A program made the position numbers and the translations under genes. Shown here one piece after another: positions 34,786 through 46,227 of a stretch of 64,000 nucleotides of DNA; the first letter of the stretch is position 1; every line of letters begins with the position of its first letter. This DNA is from Calamus simplicifolius (taxonomy: Eukaryota; Streptophyta; Magnoliopsida; Arecales; Arecaceae). The DNA lies in assembly GCA_900491605.1 (NCBI GenBank), contig UESW01004626.1, positions 506,340 to 570,339 of the forward strand, given 5' to 3'. The notes under the pieces are model-generated. The model was not told the DNA's origin. It saw only the letters and a list, made by a program, of their open reading frames with translations, and ran no database searches.

Positions 34786-34879
34786 CTATGCATCTTGTTG
34801 GCACGAAGATATATAGAGATCTATTTTTGATGAAAAGGTATGAAAAGAGATATACCTCAGATATAAATTAAAAAATATA

Positions 34880-35226
34880 TTTTGCATGCTATAAAGGCTT
34901 TATAATAGGGCTTCCCAAATCTTGGAATAAAATATTATGGAAGCCATTCAACCATAGAAAGCATTAAAATGATCACTGTTCAATAGATTTAAGAGTGGCA
35001 AATTGAACTTCTAGAGAAGTCAGTCTGTAGATTAACTTTTTACCAACTTCAAGTTAGAGAATATCTGAACTGTTCATCACTCATAGGATATAATTTAACT
35101 TAAGAGGGATTTTCTAATTATCATAGTGAGTTTATGCTATTGATAACAGAATGAAAGATAAAATCAGACCTTAGGTGAAGGATAAAGTATAGACCTCAGG
35201 TGATCTTAGGCACAGCTGTTGCCAAG
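34880..35226. repeat. Direct repeat, copy 2 (copy 1 at 34034-34380)
   Basis: Second copy of the 350-bp block, same orientation, followed by the G-run at 35253. Confidence 0.75.
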
Positions 35227-36093
35227 TTCATAATGAAAGACCAAAGAGCCGAGGGGGGGGGGGGGAGGGGTGTGGGCTGGACAGAGGCTAATTAGTATTA
35301 AACCAATGATGTATTTGTGCTGCCAATATGTATCAAGGCTGCAGAGCCAATTACTTACCTGAAGATCTAATAGATGCCTATCTCTGAGAAACTTATGGGA
35401 ACATTAGTATCAATCTCTTCAAAGCACCAAAAGTGAGTGTAAATTATATTTAAATATTTGAGAAATTTATGGGAACCGTAGTTATAAATATTTTTCTATC
35501 AAGGATTCAGTAAGTAATCATGGAACAGACCATGATATAAAGAACTGACCATAACCATCTCTTCCAAATATATAAAGAACTGACCATGATAGACAATGAG
35601 ACAATCCTGAACTATTCATCATGCTTTTGAATCTCTCTTGTACATCCCCTGTTTTTTTATCTCCTCACATGTCTGAGTAAAAGCACTTGTTAGAAGAATT
35701 CTTTCTAGACAAACTGAAAAGTTTTATGCAATTCAGAAAGCCTTCTAGTTATGGAAGCACCACTTATAGACACAAGCGGACCTTCTGCTGCTATAGAGTT
35801 ATGAAGCTTTTTGAATTTATTGATGTCCCAAATATGCAAAATATAACATATGCTCATTTTGTAACTTGAATCAACAATTACTTCTGTTGTTCTCAAATTT
35901 GATATTTTGGACAAACTATTGGGTGCATTGTTTAAAACTTTTCCTTCAAAAATGGTCAATCAAGGTAAGGACTGACCTGCTAGAAGATAGTCACATCTGG
36001 CCAAGCCTGTTGAGAAATGAATCATTTATTATATATGTACCAATTGACATTTATGATCAAAAAATTTTGTCAGACTTATTTTGGGCAAGAACA

Positions 36094-36221
36094 GGTCCAT
36101 TGATTAACTTAAATATGTACAAATAGATTACAAACAACCTTGTCTACTGCCTAATTAGGTCCATTGATTAACTTAAATCTGTACAAATAGATTACAAACA
36201 ACCTTGTCTACTGCCTAATTA
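36094..36221. repeat. 64-bp perfect tandem duplication
   Basis: Two adjacent 64-bp units beginning GGTCCATTGATTAAC differ by a single base (ATATG versus ATCTG). The near identity points to a recent local duplication. Confidence 0.93.
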
Positions 36222-36470
36222 CTCTATTTTGGAGCATTCTTTGCCTACTAGGCCAGAAGTAGGTTGCTAACTTTTTTTATCAGCTGAAAAAATAGCTTCC
36301 ATGTTCAGTGAATCAGCATTCAAAGATGTGCTTTGCATCCTAGCTTCCTCAGCTACATGGTACTTTTGAACCTTTCCTCTAGCATCCTCAGTTATATGGT
36401 ACTTTGAACCTTTCCATCAGTCCATGCTGAGACTATAGTGGCTAATACTTGGAGGATATATTCACAAAAC

Positions 36471-39400
36471 GGAATATATTACATATCTGCTTACATATTG
36501 TATAATTAGTATTGGAAATACATGAAACTCTCAATCCACTTTCCTGATCAACTTGAATATGAACAACCTAGCCAAGATGGAACTGATGCAACTAGGGTTG
36601 TGCTGGATGTGGATCTTGTGGTGGCATGCCATCAGAGGGTGAAGGCGGTTTTGGACATCATTGTAGTACCCTTCATTTCTGCCTCCCATTCCTCTTGCTT
36701 CGAGACCTAGATGTTTTGCACGTTGGAGCTCACATTGTCCCAATTCTCACCACCAAAATTCCCCTCATCAACAAATATTCATCAATCGAGATGAAGGGAT
36801 AATAGAATCAAACCTAGAGCCTTACGGAGGAGTGTGAAATTGCAATTACTAATGTCACCATGCAGATATTGAAAGAGACAAGTGCATACTCCACAACCGC
36901 TATCTTAAACAACCATGCTAAAGTCAGCAAACTATCTTGATCTATCCATCTTGAATTGTTGTGCTTGCAAAAATTGTTGTCTTGCCCTAAATTTATAGCC
37001 TGCTTGAGACGGATGGATGCCAGCAAATCAAGTTCAACATAATGGCATATAAGCTTAAATCTTAGCAAATCATGTTCGATTTCATAATATGGATCCACAT
37101 ATATGAGAAAATCATGTTTAACAATGTAGTAGCCATGATATATTGAACCATCCTGAAACAAGCGGTTCAAGGCAAACTAAGCCAAACTAGCCCAAACCAT
37201 CTAATCTAGCCCACTTTGGGGTAGTTTGTTGCTTGGGGCCCTTGGTCTACCTAACTTGTATGCTACAATTCAGTATGGTACATCTTATACTAAACCATAC
37301 CAATCCAATAATGAAACAGTACCAATTATTGCTATGGTGAACCTTGGTCGTATTCATATCCAATATTCAATTTTTTTTTATGTTTCTTGAGTTAAAAGGA
37401 AAAAAAGCAAAGTTCATCAGTTTATTAGAAACATCCCCGTTACATAAAGCTGCATATGGATTTTATTGACTTATGACATGACCCGATTTGTATTTAAAGA
37501 CCTATGAGTTGGGTTGGATTTAAAATTTAAAACAAATCTAAATTCTAGGTTGGGTTCAAATTTTATATTTTTTATTCTAAACCTACCCAACCCAATTTGT
37601 ATATTATTTGGATCTAATTTGAGTCAATAAAAAAGGGCTCGACTTGGCCCAAACTCATTCCAACCCATCCATAAATTTGAATTATATAAATATCATTTTC
37701 CTTCACTTCAATTATCTTTATCAATTCATTAAATGAATTCTCATGTAAACTAATTTATCTTTTTTAAGTACGAACTAATTCATCTATTTATCTTAACAAT
37801 TACATTCCTTCTATCTATTTTCACTTAATTATATCTAAATTTTCATAGTTTATTATTTCTGGATTTTTATTGTAATTCAAGTATATCAATATATGTTTTA
37901 AAATTATAATTTGTAAACATAAGAATGATCGATTATTTGAATGGAATTAAAAGTTTTTGAATGAAAGTTTAAGTTAGCTCTTTTCAATATTATTTATATT
38001 TTTATTGATTTTATAATTAATTATCAGTTATTAAATTTTAGCCATAAAACAAAAACAAAATGTTCGACTTAAATGCAAATATGACCACATCCGATCCCAA
38101 GCTGAATCCAAACATTTTGGGGTTGGACTCAAGTTATACTAGACTTCGACCTAACCCAAATGACCTATTGGTTCTTAATTTTCTTCATAGACCTAACTCG
38201 ATATAGAATATTATACAATAATATATATCCCAGTCATGGATCTAAAAGTTTTGGATTTTTTCTATTTTGTTTCCGGAATAAGTTGGATTTTTTCTTTCAA
38301 GAACCGAAAGAATATAAGACTATGAATAGAAGTCAAACTCTTGGAAAGTCAAAACTTTCATGGCTGGTGAGTCAGAATCAGTTTCTTAAACTCTTTCATT
38401 TACCTTAAATATGATGCCATTTAGCTTTTGTTTTTTTCTTTTTGTTCAGAAGACTTATGGATTTCATCTTCTCCATAACTTATGGATTTCATCTCTTCGT
38501 CCACAATCAAGATGATTCTCAAATAATAAGCTTCCACCTAATAAAAAAGAATGATATACTCTTAGATGCCTAATCTACTGTAAACTAGGATCTTCTATCA
38601 ACCCATGGATCCAGATTTCTAGTATCTTTGTGAATATACCAACACTGGTGAAGCTTTCATTTTAATCACCTCCTCAGTTTGAAGTGTGAGACCATTATGC
38701 AATCAAAAACAGCATGTGGCTATAAGCCTAACATAACCATAGATAAGTGACAAACTGTCGGCAAACTTGCTAACTCCCTTTTAAGGACTACTTTTAAGAA
38801 CCCTCACATAAAAGATGACTTGAAGAACAAATTCTAGAAGTTTCTCATTCCCCCACCAAGATAATTTCACATCTTGCTTAGAGCTTGAACAATAACCTTT
38901 CTTTAATAACCCTTCCAAGGGTCTGGTTATAATTTCCAACAATAAGATTTCCATTTTTCTTTATAAGTCAAAGACATAAGCCAGTCTTTTTTAAGTATAA
39001 TATATTAACATTTTGAATCCAAGTTCAGATTTCTTTCCGCGTTGCTTTAATATACTTTCAGTCACCTAGCACATAACCAGCTTGCTTGAAATATTTTCTC
39101 TAAAGAACTCCATATCCCTTCATCTTGGAATTCAAATTAAAAAGGTCTGAGGAATGCCAAATGCTTTCAGTCTTTCTATTGCAGTCCACTAAAATTGTGA
39201 ATGGGTGCGGGTGCAGACTTGAGAAATGAAACTAGAGAAATGCAACTTTAAAATAGTCAACAAAATATTAAGCAAAATTCTAGTAACAATCTCAATGGAA
39301 GTCTCCAACCAGAAAGGTTTAAAATTCACTCATGAAGTGGCTCATATAGTGAGATGTTTGGTCACACTTGTATGTGATAGAAAACTTTCCCTCTCGTTTA

Positions 39401-41515
39401 AGGAAACTAATAAATTAAAAATCTAAATTTTCATGGCAGATTAAATCATCGAGTGGTGTTGAATGGCCACTATGCAAAAATTTAGTAATCCATAATCCCT
39501 TCCTTTTGCCTCTTCTTTCAACAATTTTTTCTTTTCTCCATTACACATGCCCATTAACTTCCTATAAGCCCTCAAATGGCTGAGGAGAATCCTGAGGATT
39601 CATCTAATGTATCATCCAATATTATTTAAATATCGACATCACACATGTTAGTAGATGCCATATCAATATATAGACCCACTACTTTTAGAAAGAGGTGAGA
39701 AAAATTATTTATAACATGTATAACCTCCCTCCATCATTGTTGTTAGCAGTTATACTCTCCATCCATCCAAACTGGTGCATAGAAACATATGATCAAAAAA
39801 AAATATTCAGAGAACAAAATATTGCATTTTAATTTAAACTAAAAGAATTTAATTTAGAATATAATTGCAAAAACTATAAATAAACTGGAAACTTCTATAA
39901 CTCTTGACATATAAAAAAACAATGTGCGCGGTTGCCGTGATCTCACCTTGTCACAGGATGAGCTCCAACATTGTGGCATATGAAAGACCAAATTGGAATA
40001 TATTCTAAATGAGTACCTTCATAAAAACCATAGAACCAAAGAAAAATCAGATAACAGAACTATGGTTCACAACCATGCAACCAAAAGCACAAGAAAAAAC
40101 AAATAAACAAATTAATGAGGTAAGGGCTTACTGGGCATGTTACAATGTCTCATCAAAACATTCTCCACATATGCCGTGTCCACATTAGATTTCATATTTT
40201 ATTTCACAGGTCCTAGTTTCCTTTAAATGGTCTGTTGCAAAATGAGGAATTTATCCAGCAGGTTTTGATTTAAATAATATTGAACAATACCAATTTTTCT
40301 TTACGAATGTATATAACACTAAGTAAAAAGGTAAGGAGGAGCAAATGTCAGCATTCAGGACTATCATGAGACAGAAAAATATGCATTATCCACAACTTAT
40401 CCTGAAACATAGCTCAACACCTTAAGAATCTTAAGCCTTTTTAAAAAATAATGTTTGGCTTGAGCACTGAAAACTCAAGAAATATAACTACCATCTTTGT
40501 AAAAACAATCGATTCTTCCAACCCATTATGTTTTTGATTTCAGTAGGTTATTTCTCTCTAATTGTTACTAATCTTCCTAGAGTGATGGAGAATCAACACC
40601 TAACTATCGCCTCAAACTGCATGTAATTTTAAAATACTTAACTACAAACACTGAAAACTAAATATATATTATATAAGAAAGATAGTGGAATCATTGCTGA
40701 TATTTTCTGAACTTTGATGCCTGCAAGCCCAACTCAGTCGGTCTATCTTTTATTGCATCTGGTAAAAGCATTGCATCACATGTGGATTTGTGATGCAGAG
40801 TGCAGGAAATACAAATAGTAAGGAAATAAACAGAAAGTAGCTGTGACACAGAAAACATTACCTGAATTATGCACCGCAACGTCGAAAAAGATCAAACTGA
40901 AGGATGCAAAAAGTGATCGAGGAGCAGATAAAGGTTGTAACACAACCTCAACAACACAAGGTTTCCGATCCTAGATTCCTCAGCTGTACCATATTTTTGA
41001 ACCTTCACCACCAGTCCATGTCTAGAACAAAGTGGCTAACGTACGACAGATTCACCGCATCTTCAATCGCAACAATTTCCTTTACAAATCCCTGCTTTGA
41101 TTTTGAGCCAAAGTTCCAGATATATTCTTTGCTTTCATTCCAGCAAACAAACATCTACGATTCAAAAAAGAGGATTATCAATTCTTACAAACATTTTGCT
41201 TCAACCAGATCTGGCCCCTCTATCAATCACATCAAGTCCTGCTTTCTAAATTACCCCACATATTGATTCTGATTCTTGCTATTCGTTCTCACTTTTGCAT
41301 TTCTTACTTTAAACATTGTGTAAATCTATCAGCTGGTAAGAGAGTGAAAATATTAAATCTCATTCCTTTGATGGTAACCAACCTTCCATAGTTTATACAA
41401 CATTAAAACGATAGACCAACATTGAAGCAAAATGATAACAAGATAAGGGTCTCTTATCTTAGGATAGAAACTCATCGCCAAAGTCAAAGTTAAAAAATAA
41501 AAAATAAACAATATG
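36471..41515. other. Host DNA without recognised genes; paralogous to 52.4-54.1 kb
   Basis: No supported gene. The part 36471-38200 matches 52425-54110 in order, including the CTCAATCCACTT block and the GGGTTGGGTT-rich AT stretch. The parts 40010-40160 and 40965-41045 match 33805-33960 and 36340-36450. The part 38200-40000 is AT-rich and has no recognised match in the window. Open frames are short and unlike known families. Confidence 0.55.
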
Positions 41516-41520
41516 CATAT
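41516..41520. repeat. Target site duplication of element E (with 52413-52417)
   Basis: CATAT lies on both sides of element E, directly outside the TG...CA ends. Confidence 0.92.
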
Positions 41521-42339
41521 TGTTGCTGCCAAATCACTTACGATGAACGTCGGGTGAACTGAGATCTCCGCAGGCCGTCGAGGATGCAGAAAGGTCGCCG
41601 TCTTCCTTCTAGAGCCTGCAAAAAGTCCCAGACCGGTAGTTCCGGTAGGGACCCTCCGACGCCCAAGTCAGTGGGTTGTAGAACAGGAATGTTATGTATC
41701 AGTAGCACTTAAAAGAGAGAGGAGAGAGAGAGAGAGATCCCCCCCTCGCATTGAGCTTGGGTCCTCCTTTTATACCTGTTTGGGGTCCCGTTTACCTCGT
41801 TCCGTTGGAACTGTCGAATCTTCCTCGTTGGGATAAGTTTTATCGAACGGCAAGTGGTTAAGCCGTTGCTGGGTGAGGGCCGCTTGTAGCGGTAACTACT
41901 GAACGAGCTAACACTTGCCCGTGATTTCAGTGAGCGAGGTGCACGGCAATAGACCTTGAATCACGGGATCTGTTGTATGAGACTGGTCACTGTGCATGCG
42001 AAAAAGCACTGGAGGTCGATGCTGGAGGCCGACGCCGGAGCCGGAGCCTAAGTCCCGGAGGCCGACGCTGGAGGCCGGAGCCAAAGTCCAGCACTGGAGG
42101 CCGACGCTGAGCCAAAGTCCAGCGCTGGAGGCCGACGCTGGAGGTCATCGCTGGGCGCTGGAGGCCGACGCCGGAAGCCTCCAGCACTGGAGGCCGACGC
42201 TGGAGGCCAGAGCCAAAGTCCAGCGCTGGAGGCCGACGCTGGAGGCCGGCGCTGGAGTTCTGGGTTTTGCTGTCACATCATTATTTTCGGAAATCGTGCA
42301 AAAGATAATACTACCCAGAGGAAACGGCCAGCCGTATCA
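41521..42339 (-). mobile_element. 3' LTR of element E
   Basis: Ends are TGTTGCTGCC and CCGTATCA. TATA box TATAAAAG is at 41767-41774 (minus). U3 holds a GC-rich tandem array at about 42007-42260. In the first ~165 bp it differs from the other LTR at about eight sites, all or nearly all C/T or G/A changes, as expected for methylated DNA ageing. Confidence 0.93.
42007..42260 (-). repeat. GCTGGAGGCCGAC tandem array in U3 of LTR E
   Basis: Short units such as GCTGGAGGCCGACGCTGGAGG and GCCAAAGTCCAGCGCTGG are repeated many times. The array is also in the other LTR at about 52093-52335, with different unit numbers. It lies upstream of the TATA box on the element strand. Confidence 0.88.
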
Positions 42340-42357
42340 GATGCCCCCCCGCCCCTG
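42340..42357 (-). other. Polypurine tract of element E
   Basis: The minus strand reads AGGGGCGGGGGGGCATC directly before the 3' LTR start TGATACGG. This is the second-strand primer position. Confidence 0.82.
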
Positions 42358-42768
42358 AGATGGGTGAGCGCACAATCACCCATGAAAGGGGTGTTAATAT
42401 CCTATGGGCGGCCGATTTTCGCGCCATTATTTCACTTGTCCATGTTGTCGGGATTTGGAAAGGATTTCCCTCGAGCAATGAGTCACAAAAGGCAAGCATC
42501 ATCATTGTGATAAGGCCAATGCCCCCCTTTTTATTGGTGGAGCTTTTCGTGTTTTTCGCGCTGGTAAGCCATCGAAACGCCTTCCAATTGAAGGTGGATG
42601 CGTAGTCAGATCGGACGATCGTGGGGTGATTTGAAATGGAGTTATAAGGGAAAAATCGCCCTTATCCTCCCATCCTTCCTTTCGAGTCCGCAAGCGTCGT
42701 TCGTCTCCCATGTTCGTTCCCTCCTCGTGCTCCTTCGATTCTAGCTCAAGTCTTCCAGGTTAGTCTCC
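42358..42768 (+). promoter_or_regulatory. Putative promoter and leader of the antisense gene of E
   Basis: Non-coding on both strands as far as I can see. A TATA-like TATAAGGG lies at 42643-42650 on the plus strand, about 120 bp before the ATG at 42769, followed by a pyrimidine-rich leader. The promoter role is inferred from position. Confidence 0.45.
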
Positions 42769-43615
42769 ATGGCTTCATCACCTTCTTATTTCATTTCTGA
42801 TTCCTGGGGGGGTTCCCCCAACCCTTCTCAAGCTTCAGCTTCCTTACCAAGCCAGTGGTCTACATCCTCCTCCAATCGCTCCTTGCCAGAGCAACGGCCG
42901 GTCAATCGCCCCTTAGTCAGGAGTCATCCGTCCGACGGGCGGATTCCCGCCCGGGGCCGTCCGACGACTGCCGGTCCTTCTAGTGTCGTTAAGGAGTCCC
43001 CCGAAGGGACTGCTTCCGCTATGTCTGCTCAAGACGTAGTAAATCTGAAAGCCAAATATAGCTTTCCGTCGGACCTTCGCTTGTTCTACCCTGCTCCCAA
43101 TGATAGGGTAACCTCTTCCCGTTCCGGAAGGGTCGCCTTGTATGGAGCCTTCTTTAAGGCCGGACTTCGGTTACCTATCCATCCTTTCATCCTCAATCTT
43201 CTGGACCGATATTCTCTAACCCCTTCTCAGTTAGTTCCTAATTCGGTCCGAACCATTGTTGGCTTTCTGGTTCTCTATCACCTCAAAGGCATAGAGGCCA
43301 GCATCTCCCTATTCTGTAGTTTTTATACCCTCCGCAAGCAATCAGGTTGGTGGTCCTTCACCCCTAGGTCCAATAGGATCCTCAAATTGTGCCTTCCCAC
43401 CTCCGTCAAAGGGTGGAAGGATAAATTCTTTTTTGCTGATATCGGCGGGGTGCGAGGAAGCTGGAAGATACCCAACATTGATGCCAATAGGGATTCCTCC
43501 ATCCTTCCAAGAGATCGGATGGCATTCGGGCAGCTTCTGACTGCCGATATCCCTCGATGCAATAAGCTTTTAGCCGAGGAAAACCTTCGTCTCGCCGGTT
43601 TAATTCCTTCGAGTG

Positions 43616-43687
43616 GTGAGCACTAGATCACTCGCCTTCTCTTTTCTTTCTCTTCTTTTTTTTTTAATTCACCGTCGGCCTTCATAG
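43616..43687 (+). other. Candidate intron 1 of the antisense gene
   Basis: A GTGAGC donor, a long TTTTCTTTCTC-type pyrimidine tract and a CATAG acceptor define 72 bp. The exact junction is uncertain, because the downstream frame does not match in phase and a TAG follows soon after. Confidence 0.6.
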
Positions 43688-44429
43688 GGATGGCGCCCTC
43701 GCTTCGCAAACTCAGTAGGCAGCTACTAGGAAAAGGAAAGCTATGGGGAATGAGTCCCTTGCCGAGAGAAGGGCCGTTGCCAAAATTCCCAAGAGGACCG
43801 AAGCGGGGAGAGCCGACGCGGGAAAGGCCGACGCTGAAGGGACTGGCGTTGTGAAGCCCCTGCACGCTAAGGTTTTGAAGAAGGGCAACCTTAAAAGGGC
43901 TAACGCTGGGGAAGCTGACGCTAAATGGCACATTAGCGAGGCGACCAGAGCCCATGCCGACGAGCCCGCCAAAATGGATACGGTAAGGACCGGGGCCGGC
44001 GAGAGTGTAGGGTGGAGCCAAATGGAAGGGAGATCTTCAGCTCCAGCTCCTCCTATCATCCTGCTCGATCCCCCTGAGCAGGTCGCAAAAGCGCCGTCAC
44101 CCCTGCCCGAGGTCGTGGAGACGGAGCAAGTTCCTGCATCAATAGGGCTGACTCCCACAGCTACCCTGTCCCCTGTAGGGACAACAACCGAAGCGCCTTC
44201 ACCAGTCCAGGGGCCAGGTGTAGCAGAGTCAGAGAAGGGATCCACCTCCGCGGACCCCGTGCCAAGGGAAAGGAGGGGCGTCGACGCTTCCTTCCAATCC
44301 CTGTTGGCTAACCACAGCCGTTGGGCCGAGTGGGCCTTAGATGAAGCATCTGTGGTGGAGGTGTAAGAGTTTCTTCGGCATCAAAGGAGAGCCACCTTCT
44401 TCCGCGAGGCGTCTGTGGCACATCTCTGG

Positions 44430-44509
44430 GTGAGCCTCTGCTCCACTATTGTTTTTTCTCTTGGTTTCATTTGTTTTACTTTACTTTTTACTATCGACGT
44501 TACCTTTAG
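44430..44509 (+). other. Candidate intron 2 of the antisense gene
   Basis: A GTGAGCC donor after CATCTCTGG, a T-rich tract and a CTTTAG acceptor before GCATTGAAC define 80 bp. Confidence 0.6.
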
Positions 44510-45396
44510 GCATTGAACTCTCTAATCGCCATGAGGAATCTTTGGACCCTGAGTGATACCGCTATCGACTAGGCGCGGGAGGAGATGTTATCACTCCAGG
44601 CCCAGGCAGAAAAGGCAGAAATAGCTTTGGAGGATACCCAGGCCACCCTAAAGAGCAAAGTCGATACCACCCGGTTGAGAGCCGAGTAGGCCGAGTATGC
44701 GCTGGAGGTTGCCCAGCGTCGGGAGCCAATGAGCTAGATAACGCTCAGGTGGCCGAAGAAAAGCAGATGATTGCCGAGGAAAAGCAGAGGATGGCCGAGG
44801 AGAGTCTGAAGGTGGTGGAATCGGAAATGTGCATCTTGAAGACTCGATTGATTCTGCCTCCATCGAGATAGAAGCAGCCAAAGAGGCCACCCGCTAGTCC
44901 GATGCCAAGGTTATTGATTTGGAGGCTGCGGTGACTGAGGCCAAGAGGGAGGCCGTCGAGTCCAAGCAAAGAGCCCTTGAGGCAGAGAAAAGAGCTGTAG
45001 AGGCCATAGAGGCTTTCAGAAAGTCTAAAGCCTTTGATAAGGAGCTAGCCGAATCGTCGGCGTTTGCTTATAATGTCGGCTTTCAAGATTGCAAGACCTG
45101 GAGGACATTGAAGGGCTGCAGCCAGATGATGTCTCTGAAGACGATGACTTGGCTCCAAATAACCCTTAGTAGCTCTAGTTTTTTTTTTTTCTTGTATTGC
45201 TCTAAGTCCGACTTAGGTCGGCAATTTTGTAACATTTTAGTCATCAATGAAGGTTTTAACCGTCACTACGTGCCCTTGGTTATAATCAACTTTAATTGTG
45301 TAAGCTGTCGTGAACCACCAACCAATGGTGCTTCGTCAGATAGGTTGGGCGAAATGCGACTGTTCACCCAAAACATTATGACGAATTCCGATGTAA

Positions 45397-46086
45397 GGAG
45401 CCAGTTTTGTGTCCACGCGGGGAGCCAGTTTTGTGCCGACGCAGGGAGTCGGTATTTTGTGCTGATGCGGAGCTGGTCTTTTGTGCCGACGCGGAGCCGG
45501 TCTTTTGTTTGCCGATGCGGAGCCGGTCTTTTGTTTGCCAACGCGGAGCCGGTCTTTTGTGCCATCGCGGAGCCAGTCTTTTGTGCCGTCACGGAGACGG
45601 TCTTTTGTTTGCTGATGCGGAGCCGGTCTTTTGTTTGCTGATGCGGAGCCGATCTTTTGTGCCGACGCAGAGCCGGTCTTTTGTGCCATCGTGGAGACGG
45701 TCTTTTGTGCCATTACGGAGACGGTCTTTTTGCCGTCGCGGAGACGGTCTTTGTTACTGGTGCAGAACCGGTATTTTGTGCCGACGCGAAGCCGATCTTT
45801 TGTGCCGTCGTGGAGACGGTCTTTTGTGCCGTCACGGAGATGGTCTTTGTGCCGTCACGGAGATGGTCTTTGTTGCCGGTGTGGAACCGGTCTTTTGTGC
45901 CGACACGAAGCCGGACTTTTGTGTCGTCGCGGAGACGGTCTTTTGTGCCGTCGGAGACGGTCTTTGTGCCATCGTGGAGACGGTCTTTGTTGCCGGTGCG
46001 GAACCGGTCTTTATGCCGTCGTGGAGACGATCTTTGTTGCCGGTGCGGAACCGGTCTTTGTTGCCAGTGCGAAGCCGGTCTTTTAT
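45397..46086. repeat. GC-rich minisatellite between antisense gene and pol
   Basis: About 690 bp of degenerate units, mostly 20-31 bp, with the core GAGCCGGTCTTTTGTGCCGA or GAGACGGTCTTTTGTGCCGT. There are very roughly 25-28 units by eye. The early units vary most; later ones alternate GAGACGG and GAACCGG forms. The array lies exactly between the stop of the antisense gene and the stop of pol, so the two transcripts converge on it. Repetition keeps several frames open here; these are not genes. Confidence 0.92.
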
Positions 46087-46227
46087 TGCTGGACATACTC
46101 ATTTGAAAATAAGTGAACATATCGAACATTCATTTATCAAATAGATTCAAATTAATGACGATAGCATCCTACTGGTAATACCGGCGTAAATTGTCGGCGT
46201 TCCAGATGCGAGGAAGCGGTTTCCCGT

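Larger units (their letters stand above)
33805..36470. other. Host DNA without recognised genes; old internal repeats
   Basis: No convincing coding frame. The start (33805-33960) is similar to 40010-40160. The block 34034-34380 recurs at 34880-35226. The block 34398-34690 recurs at 36880-37175 and more distantly at 53060-53270. A CA/TA microsatellite is at 34750-34785 and a run of 13 G at 35253-35265. All open frames here are short and unlike known proteins. Confidence 0.6.
42769..45169 (+). pseudogene. Antisense spliced gene of element E (PF04195-like)
   Basis: The gene is opposite in direction to gag-pol. Exon 1 (42769-43615) is open: a Ser/Pro-rich N-terminus, then from about residue 90 a conserved domain (YSFPSDLRLFYPAP, FILNLLDRYSLTPSQLVPNS, WWSFTPRS, KGWKDKFFF). 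This matches the 'putative gypsy type transposon' family PF04195. Candidate introns with GT...AG ends and pyrimidine tracts are 43616-43687 and 44430-44509. Exon 2 is open mainly at 43743-44366 and rich in Ala/Glu/Pro. Exon 3 is a Glu/Ala coiled coil (AVTEAKREAVESKQRALEAE) ending in DDDLAPNNP and a stop at 45167-45169. The frame is lost across intron 1, and there are stops near 43720, 44367, 44570, 44690, 44735 and 44897. Tat-lineage elements such as Grande carry comparable antisense genes. Function is unknown. Confidence 0.78.

Noticed and set aside
35253..35265. Run of 13 G as a possible G-quadruplex site.
   Set aside because: A single run plus one GGGG does not make a convincing four-tract motif; length errors in such runs are common.
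36522..37170. Several frames of 60-118 codons in host DNA.
   Set aside because: Not conserved in the paralogous copy at 52.5-53.3 kb and without known domains.
45397..46144. Long plus- and minus-strand open frames of cysteine- and arginine-rich repeats.
   Set aside because: They are by-products of the minisatellite, open in several frames at once, with no start context or conserved domain.
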